Shown here: positions 30,501-33,614 of the stretch, piece after piece
Numbering within the stretch: position 1 is the stretch's first letter
Layout of the letters: the number at the start of each line of letters is the position of its first letter
Source: Dimorphilus gyrociliatus
Taxonomy: Eukaryota; Annelida; Polychaeta; Dinophilidae
Assembly: GCA_904063045.1 (NCBI GenBank)
Contig: CAJFCJ010000123.1
Coordinates: 2,579 to 36,192, forward strand
DNA length: 33,614 nt
Direction: 5' to 3'
Notes under the pieces: model-generated
What the model saw: the letters and a program-made list of their open reading frames with translations, nothing else
Told to the model about the DNA's origin: nothing
The model's database searches: none
Program-made: the position numbers and the translations under genes

Positions 30501-33454
30501 ATTATCCTTTTCATTCCGTTTGCATTATTAGTCAGAAGATTAGACAAAAGGGATAAATTACTGTGGACACCACTACCATTACTAGATAACTATAAGGAAG
30601 ATAAATATGAATACGAAATACATGTCTACACAGGAAATAAGAAAGATGGTGGCACTCAGTCCAAAGTTAAGTTAACATGTTATGGAAGTGAAGGGAGTAC
30701 AGTTGATCGAACATTAGCTTCAGAGAGTGTAGTTTCCTTTGCAGCTGGATCCACTAGATCATTCATTATGGCAACATCTAAGAGTATTGGATCAATTGTT
30801 TGCATAAAAGTATCTCTTGAACCAACAAATTTCCAGTCAAAAGAATATGATCCGTGGTTTTTAACAAGAATCATAATTATCGATAAAGTTGCTGAAAATT
30901 CTTGGTTTAGTTTTGATTGTAACCAATGGCTATCATCTACACATGCAGATTTTCAAACGGAAAGAGTACTTGTTGCAACGAAATCAGAGATGGATTCACA
31001 ATCTATTAAAGATATTAAAACAAAATTGATGGATGACCATTTATGGGTGTCTGTTGGAGCAAGAAGAACAAAATCAATATTCACAAGACTTCAAAGATTA
31101 TCGGTTTGCTTTGTTGCTCTCTTTCTATCAATGATTGCAAGTTGTATGTTCTATAGAAATTCTGGAGAATCTGATGTTAAAGTTGGGTTGACATTCGGGA
31201 CAGTTACATTTACAGTATATGAATTATATGTGGGTTTAGCAAGTAGTGTTGTGGTGTTCCCTGGATTGGTTCTCATAACATTGTTGTTCAATTCAAAAAG
31301 ATGGCGGAAGTATACAATCCCAATAGGATGGGCTATAACATTTCTTACAGCAGCAACAGCAGCATTCTTTACAATTCTATATTCAATTCAATGGGGAAGA
31401 GAAAAATCATTAAAATGGTTAATGTCATTTTTTCTGTCTTTCATACAAAGTATTATTCTTGTTCAACCAGTCAAAGTAATACTGGTTGCACTCTTGATAA
31501 CATTTTTGTTTAGAAAAGATTCTAATCTTACCAAAGTTGAAGAAAATATTAAAGATTTGAAAAGATTAAGAATGAAAAATCTATCTCACATTCCTTTAGG
31601 TAAGAGAATTCTGTTAAACATGAATACTTTACATATTTCAGAATACCTAATCATTTGAACAGAATTGAACATTTATGAAAGATTGAACAAAACACTGGAC
31701 AATACTCGTACTCTAAAAAATGAAAAAGTTTTAAAAGATAAGATGCACTATATGATAAAGAATATTCTTCTACATGCAATATATCTAATATTTGTTCTCT
31801 TTATATGCTACAGTAATCAGAATCCAATGGTTTACTATCAAAATAAATCAATTTTCAATACAATACCAAATGTTAGTAGGGTGAATAATTATGAAAATTT
31901 TGGAAATGGATTGAAACTCATGCCATACCAGAAATTTATCCTACAACTCATTATAATAATAAAAATCTATCAAACTATGATCTTAAACACACAAGTGAAA
32001 TGAATCATATGAGATTTTCAAGCTGTTAGATTATTTCAACTAAGAGTCAAAAGTGACAATTGCCAAATTCCTACTGGTATGGATTTAAAACAATACTTTT
32101 CAAATCGTAGCTGTTTTGGATATTACTCAATGTCTAGTAAGCTTAATAGGAACTTTTCTGTTTTTTGGGATGATTTCAATTTTAATAGAACTCATAATGC
32201 TTTCATGTATTCGGAAAAACATAAGGGTTATTCAATTTCATTGAGCCAAACAGCTGATAATGCAATGGAAATAGTAGATGAGCTGAAAAGGTATGGTTGG
32301 CTAGATCGTCAAACACGCTATGTCATATTAGATTTAACAATAATGAATCAAGAAATTGTCTCTCAGGTATCTTGGAAATTTGAATTCAAACCATTTGGAG
32401 GAATTATTGCAAATATTCATTGTGATTCTTTACAGCTTTATAGATATACTGGAGTTGGTGGTTTAGTGTCTCTTATATTTGAAGTTATATCTATATTAAT
32501 TTGGCTCGTCTTAGTTACAATATGCTTTTATTCTTTTATTAAGCATTCAAAAGTCCCTGGTGTACTTTTACTCGTCTCATTGGTATGTTTTCTTTGCGCC
32601 GCTCTTCTTTATATTTGGAGAACAATAATTGGAGTAAAAGCTGTGGAAACTGTTATGAATTCCAGAAATGAATATACGGATTTATCCATATTTTTTAATG
32701 TGCACAGCTGCTTTATGATGTTTATTGCATTCTGTGGTTTCTTTGGTGAGCTGTATGTGTTGAGTTTATTAAAAATATCTAGAACAATTTCAGTTCTAGT
32801 GAGCACATTGAGAAAATCAGGCAAAGATTTAGCATTGATAGGACTGTGTAGCTGTATTATTCTTATTGGCTATGCTTGCTGGGGTTACATGATTCTCGGG
32901 AGAAATATAAATAACTATAAAAGTTTTAAATCTGCGTGTTATGCATTAATTGCAACAATTTTTGGTCATTTGGATTTTCATATATTGTCTGACGGTGCAG
33001 GATCTATGGGCAAAATCTACATAATTTCATATGGATCTGTAATGACGTATTTAATTTTAAATGTTTTTATTACAACTTTAAATGAATTTTTAAATGCAAT
33101 CAAAATTGATCCAACTGTTTTACCAGAAGATCATCAAGTGTTTCAATATATTACTAAGAGTTTAATGAAATTATTCTTAAAGGATGATGACAAAGTAAAA
33201 ACATCACATAAAGAATTTGATGATACGACATTTAGAGGTTGCCCTTTTCATTTGTTCTTTAATGTGTATTACTTTATTTTCTTTTTGTAGCATTGTACAG
33301 TAGAATTGAAGATTTGGAGAAAATTGCTTGCTCATGGGATTCTCCTGCAGATTTGGAATTATTTGATATAGTATTGACTACTGCAACAAATCAAGTAAAT
33401 GAAATAGATTATAAAAATAGAGATAATCCTCGAAACAGCAAACTGGACAATTAA
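7622..33454 (+). CDS. Giant polycystin-1-like protein with lectin-rich ectodomain
   Basis: Exons join in phase from ATG 7622 to TAA 33452-33454, about 33 exons and roughly 6,500 codons. N to C: signal peptide, four C-type lectin domains interleaved with PAN and F5/8C domains, fibrinogen-like domain, F-type lectin, EGF-like module, three 4-cysteine modules, PKD repeats alternating with PKD-like cysteine domains, REJ, GAIN/GPS, TM1, PLAT, polycystin ectodomain and a six-helix channel. PKD-REJ-GPS-PLAT-polycystin is diagnostic of the polycystin-1 family (PKD1, PKD1L, sea urchin REJ, worm LOV-1). The family acts with polycystin-2 partners in cilia or at fertilisation. Human PKD1 is about 4,300 residues, so this one is much longer. 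Two compensating frame changes lie near 31900 and 32021. It could be split into two models by an annotator, but phases support one gene. Confidence 0.88.
7736..8131 (+). CDS. Exon 2: C-type lectin domain 1
   Basis: One exon, phase 1 at both ends, encodes a whole C-type lectin domain. It starts CPDNWIRYLDSCIGIFYKSS, continues with a helix region and YFIGLSRI, then FVWHDNSPLNFHNF, and ends GLWKAVKKNSGSSGYICEM. The conserved cysteines, the WIGL-like motif (here YFIGLS) and the C-terminal YICE are visible. The calcium motifs EPN and WND are absent, so calcium-dependent sugar binding is not predicted. Unlike the other three lectin domains of this gene it is not split by an intron. The donor appears to be A/GTTGGT. 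Confidence 0.85.
8215..9084 (+). CDS. Exons 3-5: F5/8 type C domain 1
   Basis: Exons 8215-8315, 8374-8853 and 8922 to 9078 or 9084. After a cysteine-containing lead-in (DCISQKYGFCTG) the frame gives HQWFQVDLINLYNISGYHIL, the core of a discoidin/F5/8C domain. It ends with YPIIARCIRINPLTWKK and LRLAIRGC, the typical closing strand and cysteine. The 68-base intron 8854-8921 (GTAAGAG to TTTCAACAG) restores the frame between the halves. Exon 3 contains PHLVDGMTSSKHRC, which I could not place in a family. Confidence 0.8.
9146..9631 (+). CDS. Exon 6: F5/8 type C domain 2
   Basis: The exon is phase 1 at both ends. It starts GVPLGMESGLIDDVQLS, the classic opening of F5/8C domains (CxxxLGMESGxIxDxQIxAS). 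Later parts RFQLAVGYNYKTL and KPIRAKHVRVYPDEYTTAGC match the middle and closing strands. It encodes about 160 residues, the usual family size. F5/8C domains bind lipid head groups, glycans or proteins on cell surfaces. Confidence 0.88.
9688..10574 (+). CDS. Exons 7-8: diverged F5/8C-like domain and C-type lectin domain 2
   Basis: Exon 7 (9688-10276) first encodes about 130 residues with a weak discoidin-like pattern (WNIEWARDNNIWRSL, PCVEVSISAC). The C-type lectin domain then starts CPPNTIEYDNSCYQFIPGYS. A phase-2 intron (10277-10326) splits it just before FGSFWIGLTVNMS. Exon 8 continues MNWQWANNAPIDF and LHHCVTQ, closing HSKDCNDFYFYLCE. The WIGL motif and the final cysteine pair are present; EPG stands where EPN is expected and WND is replaced by HSKDCND. 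Confidence 0.82.
10641..12183 (+). CDS. Exons 9-10: PAN/apple domain 1, F5/8C-like domains
   Basis: Exon 9 (10641-11242) opens with a PAN/apple pattern: ESCSYWCEHESSFECKGFAF then KCLLYNDT. A discoidin-like domain follows across the 11243-11298 intron and ends GQYLKFTPESGS and IRLEVYGC. Exon 10 (11299-12183) carries a second complete discoidin-like domain ending GRYVRFTSIAYFTAP, INMELYGY. It then holds the first half of a third (WWSADLGLIYYIERLFIY), which is finished by the next exon beyond the Tc1 insertion. Both introns here are phase 0. Confidence 0.82.
12200..12422 (+). repeat. Left terminal inverted repeat of the Tc1-like element
   Basis: Starts CAGTCCTCATATGAAGTCTC and runs to CTGCTGCCATG. 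It pairs with 13231-13452 with scattered substitutions and small indels. Arms of about 220 bases place the element among Tc1-like transposons with long inverted repeats. Confidence 0.88.
12440..13110 (-). pseudogene. Broken Tc1-type transposase
   Basis: The minus strand between the arms gives KIMIWAAIKFDGSRALALF, MDSEQYINILKSQLLP and NTFQQDG. These match the central catalytic region of Tc1/IS630 transposases (VMVWGA, YxxxL, FQQDNAPxH). The frame then runs into arm sequence, so the second aspartate is retained but the C-terminal third with the last catalytic residue is missing. Upstream, remnants such as ISLEMREMIVDL are broken by stops and frame changes. The enzyme cannot be functional; the copy could move only with help in trans. 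Confidence 0.8.
13231..13452 (-). repeat. Right terminal inverted repeat of the Tc1-like element
   Basis: Reverse-complement partner of the left arm, starting at CATGGCAGGAAC and ending at AGGACTG next to the TA target duplicate. Confidence 0.88.
13512..14123 (+). CDS. Exons 11-12: end of F5/8C domain and C-type lectin domain 3
   Basis: Exon 11 (13512-13831) finishes a discoidin-like domain (PALRFRFIRLEFKNGP, IRFELYGE) and opens a C-type lectin domain at CPPGSVRHMDKCYMISE. Exon 12 (13912-14123) continues NIAIYIGAKQTTT, YVWLDGTPVTNYLKF and closes SCDDNAYAMCE. The phase-2 intron falls just before the IG strand, exactly as in lectin domains 2 and 4. No EPN or WND calcium motif is seen. Confidence 0.82.
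14413..15965 (+). CDS. Exons 13-16: PAN domain 2 and F5/8C-like domains
   Basis: Exons 14413-14593, 14666-15110, 15290-15742 and 15812-15965 join in phase. The first two encode a PAN-like domain (IASCLNYCLSHKLCKSVSW, then TECIIYNSNSS), here split by a phase-2 intron. A discoidin-like domain follows, ending FRINPTAYNNYAILNIQLYG. A second has CWATGSDNYIQIDLGHVYYV and ends LRFMRFSAKNFVG, IRLEIIGC. The exon at 15812 is easily missed because it is short and has no good start codon. Confidence 0.8.
16030..16497 (+). CDS. Exons 17-18: diverged F5/8C-like domain
   Basis: Exons 16030-16322 and 16380-16497. The pattern KITLNFKRIFTITGFTIFSN resembles the discoidin core strand, and LAVYLSIFIAGQNQSICLKV its last strands. 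The domain precedes lectin domain 4, in the same place as the domains before lectin domains 2 and 3. The usual tryptophan and closing cysteine pattern is weak, so the call rests partly on position. Confidence 0.6.
16547..17007 (+). CDS. Exons 19-20: C-type lectin domain 4
   Basis: Exon 19 (16547-16727) starts CPPGYFLFNTKCISYPYS, with DGYLIMPKYDQVLNVFL in the helix. A phase-2 intron (16728-16792) comes before NVKRTRLGLTKVNGKFTWQD in exon 20. The domain closes FWINVECNTIEHRIACE. The WIGL motif reads TRLGLT and no EPN motif is present. Intron position matches lectin domains 2 and 3, pointing to internal duplication. Confidence 0.8.
17070..17351 (+). CDS. Exon 21: PAN/apple-like domain 3
   Basis: One exon, phase 1 at both ends. 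The pattern CLMACNEEIRFLCISFFF then KECILYSSNTY matches the PAN helix and strands seen at exons 9 and 13-14. It directly follows lectin domain 4, as the other PAN domains follow lectin domains 2 and 3. Confidence 0.75.
17473..18076 (-). pseudogene. Mariner transposase remnant
   Basis: The minus strand reads WLFYHEP, then KLMACVFWDREGLIHLEFL, GWVVLPHPADSPDLPPSDYY, LFWQLKHHLQG and IPAKWQTCIDNNGEF. These are the mid to C-terminal blocks of mariner transposases (the usual forms are VTGDE-W, CVWWD, YSPDLAPSDY and WxKCI). The second catalytic block, usually HDNA, reads ITRSHTS here, so the aspartate is lost. The N-terminal part beyond 18274 (about QRVIIQFLASQ) is short, so a large piece between it and WLFYHE is missing. 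Not functional. Confidence 0.85.
18077..18273 (+). repeat. MITE-like inverted-repeat element, copy 1
   Basis: Ends 18077-18097 (CGACAGAAAACGTCCACAAA...) and 18253-18273 are perfect 21-base inverted repeats. Inside is telomere-like text, ACCCTAACCCTAACCC at 18108-18123. It shares most of its length with 21741-21948. It is nested in mariner 1. If the ends extend to 18072 and 18078+200 as in copy 2, the flanks share only a weak TTGC match, so a target duplication is not clear here. Confidence 0.88.
18524..18555. repeat. (TA)n microsatellite
   Basis: About 32 bases of alternating AT a few bases right of the mariner 1 end. It lies in the intron, about 20 bases before the acceptor of exon 22. Confidence 0.95.
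18576..19622 (+). CDS. Exon 22: F5/8C domain and fibrinogen C-terminal-like domain
   Basis: The exon (phase 1 both ends) starts CSINLLEGETLGVQ and has KTQYLKFTLTSKNSFFAMQI, a discoidin-like domain closing ELYGC. It is followed by a fibrinogen-like domain: DVSWLKSWSDFKNGFE, IFWAGNQLATYLTN, DIWGKTGYHIHSEFKTFLI, FFTIDSDNEKLCSQNLQTGW and WHPENMCSSSNLLG. These match the family blocks W-Y-GFG, WLGN-i-LT, A-Y-F-v, FST-DxDN and GGWWy-C-xsNLNG. The calcium motif DxDN is kept as DSDN. Confidence 0.85.
19690..20188 (+). CDS. Exons 23-24: F-type lectin (fucolectin) domain
   Basis: Exon 23 (19690-19899) has NIAVGKIAFQKKTKG, AKLAIDGIALSDATLGYCAI, DNPWWVVNLLKPFNVTGISI and TNRKDCCG. Exon 24 (19952-20188) has LSNFKVGLGDNF, an HYVGTVGSG stretch and LRLTLCEVGI. 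This is the full F-type lectin pattern (AVDG, PWWxVDL, ITNRxDCC, C-terminal LTLCEVEV). The fucose-binding H and the RG/DD-type pair are not obvious, so I cannot claim sugar binding. The intron is phase 1. Confidence 0.88.
20253..20414 (+). CDS. Exon 25: EGF-like cysteine-rich module
   Basis: A 54-residue exon, phase 1 at both ends, with six cysteines: GDSCESDSNCIDPYTLCIPL, then SCQCGSYTVLKNNNCIRG. The spacing resembles an EGF-like or EB-type module. It links the F-type lectin to the 4-cysteine modules. Confidence 0.72.
20532..21416 (+). CDS. Exon 26: two unrecognised 4-cysteine modules
   Basis: The exon is phase 1 at both ends and encodes two related blocks of about 145 residues. Each ends with the same cysteine pattern: LQCFNKTYFCGIIFPSPTSH then KCLSLTSLINC, and FQCENDLFVCCRILLSNFSS then LCLDLKPFKNC. 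A third copy starts the next exon. There is no lectin, EGF or Ig signature and many N-glycosylation sites (NxS/T). I do not recognise the family. Position, just before the PKD repeats, suggests a spacer or beta-sandwich module. Confidence 0.7.
21640..22830 (+). pseudogene. Mariner transposase remnant (DD34D type)
   Basis: Pieces in the plus strand are VTGDESWVH (about 22267-22293), QRDNARPHTSLYTTDLI, HPP, a stop, SADLAPSDFYLF and LPSKWQTCINNG. Counting from the D of DNARPH to the D of APSD gives 34 intervening positions, including the in-frame stop, the classic mariner DD34D spacing. All three catalytic aspartates are still readable, but many stops and frame changes break the gene. The N-terminal part is interrupted by the nested element. 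Not functional. Confidence 0.85.
21741..21948 (+). repeat. MITE-like inverted-repeat element, copy 2, with 9-base target duplication
   Basis: Flanked by GTAAGAAAA at 21732-21740 and again at 21749+200 (21949-21957), a 9-base direct repeat. Ends GGATACGACAGAAAACGGCC and the reverse complement of the right end, GGGATCAACAGAAAACGGCC, are inverted repeats. The inner part holds ACCCTAACCCTAAACC. A 9-base duplication fits Mutator-like or some hAT-neighbour families, not Tc1/mariner (TA). No coding capacity. Confidence 0.9.
22996..28004 (+). CDS. Exon 27: third 4-cysteine module, PKD repeats, start of REJ region
   Basis: A single exon of about 5.0 kb, comparable to the large PKD-repeat exon of vertebrate PKD1. 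It opens with a third 4-cysteine module (ECSKYKFLCFKVIPGNGSSY, then SCQDMNNTISC). PKD repeats follow with EITFGDGMKK, LSISFGDGNMINF, LTVDFGDGKLSSF and LELDYGDGNTL, each ending near HxYxxxGxYxxxVxAxN (for example YSDEGIYKVVITAENVV). Between them lie PKD-like domains with a cysteine pair (PTNVSCIFEL to GNCFNQVS). From about 27240 (WYCYSPNASVPIQY onward) the frame enters the REJ region, ending LFLNSPTKP. The donor is AAA/GTACAA. Confidence 0.9.
28069..29243 (+). CDS. Exons 28-30: REJ domain and linker to GAIN
   Basis: Exon 28 (about 28069-28908) encodes CTSKCTSLYWKIVYDWKVL, then VNKPPFGGKCNCQPRTGFAS, FEISCHGWQEF and KYQYRA. This is the REJ pattern (vNxPPxGGxCxVxPxxGxxxxTxFxixCxxWxD). Exons 29 (28968-29093) and 30 (29156-29243) are short, hydrophilic and helix-rich. 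The acceptor of exon 28 is chosen at 28068 for phase; the stronger TTTTAG at 28058 would need a phase-2 donor, which I did not find in a sensible place. Confidence 0.8.
29308..31599 (+). CDS. Exon 31: GAIN/GPS, TM1, PLAT domain, transmembrane helices
   Basis: The order is a GAIN-type region with a tetra-arginine run (29862-29873), a degenerate GPS (CKMWKENKWQEDNNAC from 30279) and TM1 (VFGTICSLIILFIPFALLVR). The motif RRLDKRDKLLWTPLPLLDN follows, then PLAT (YEYEIHVYTGNKKDGGTQSK ... WFSFDCNQWLS). Next come helices VCFVALFLSMIASCMF, GLASSVVVFPGLVLITLLF, WAITFLTAATAAFF and VKVILVALLITFLF. This is the signature layout of polycystin-1. PLAT is predicted to face the cytosol and bind lipid or protein. 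GPS details are given in the findings. Confidence 0.92.
31663..33454 (+). CDS. Exons 32-33: polycystin ectodomain and six-helix channel, C-terminus
   Basis: Exon 32 (31663-33237) encodes a helix (AIYLIFVLFICYSN) and the polycystin ectodomain. Its parts are NPMVYYQNKS, WKWIETHAIPEIYPTTHYNN in a shifted frame, and VRLFQLRVKSDNCQIPTGM. Channel helices include VSLIFEVISILIWLVLVTIC, VPGVLLLVSLVCFLCAALL and ALIGLCSCIILIGYACWGYM. The pore region is ACYALIATIFGHLDFH and the last helix SVMTYLILNVFITTLNEFL. Exon 33 (33291-33454) adds a short tail ending at TAA. Reading needs a one-base shift near 31901 and another near 32021. Confidence 0.88.
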
Positions 33455-33614
33455 TGAGTATATTTGAAAATTCAAAGGATAACAAATCAAAATGTTTAGA
33501 TTTCTAAATGTATTGCAATTTGTTGCATTTGATGAAAAAGGATTTATCAATATATATAATAGAATACATTATTTCAAACATGACGTTATTTGTACTGTTA
33601 CAAAACCAACACAC
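33455..33614. other. Downstream flank of the polycystin-like gene
   Basis: AT-rich sequence after the stop codon. I do not see a canonical AATAAA signal in these 160 bases, so the 3' end probably lies at a variant signal or beyond the window. Confidence 0.5.

Noticed and set aside
1-33614. CRISPR array, bacterial operon, tRNA or rRNA genes
   Set aside because: No regularly spaced repeats, no cloverleaf or rRNA-like stretch seen, and gene structure is clearly eukaryotic.

Overview
The window is nuclear DNA from an AT-rich invertebrate animal. The evidence is multi-exon genes with GT-AG introns, mostly 50-190 bases long, and animal-only extracellular domains: LDL receptor class A, SRCR-like, C-type lectin, PAN/apple, F5/8 type C, fibrinogen C-terminal, F-type lectin, PKD, REJ and PLAT. 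Tc1/mariner transposons are also present. I could not name the phylum or species from sequence alone.

Layout. (1) Positions 1-4865, minus strand: the 5' and middle part of a leucine-rich-repeat 7TM receptor of the GRL101/relaxin-receptor type. It carries SRCR-like, C-type-lectin-like and six LDL-A modules, and the window edge cuts it off after TM2. (2) Positions 4866-7621: a 2.7 kb gap between two divergent genes, holding a decayed copy of a ~200 bp inverted-repeat element. (3) Positions 7622-33454, plus strand: one very large polycystin-1-like gene. I resolved it as about 33 exons whose phases agree at nearly every junction, giving roughly 6,500 codons. The order is signal peptide; four C-type lectin domains mixed with PAN and F5/8C domains; fibrinogen-like domain; F-type lectin; EGF-like domain; three copies of an unrecognised 4-cysteine module; a 5 kb exon of PKD repeats; REJ; GAIN/GPS; TM1; PLAT; polycystin ectodomain and six-helix channel. 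(4) Three DNA transposons, all in introns of that gene: a Tc1-like element with ~220 bp inverted repeats (12200-13452), mariner 1 (17394-18515) and mariner 2 (21533-22937). Both mariners carry a nested copy of the ~200 bp element, so the three longest introns are explained by transposons.

Function. The two genes stand head to head, and both encode large cell-surface receptors with carbohydrate- or protein-binding ectodomains, one joined to a 7TM module and the other to a polycystin channel. A role in sensing or recognition is the natural inference. The most interesting points are the lectin-rich polycystin architecture, its repeated supermodules, an eroded GPS cleavage site next to a new polybasic site, paired frame changes in the polycystin ectodomain, and a mobile-element family whose two arms match within each copy but differ between copies.
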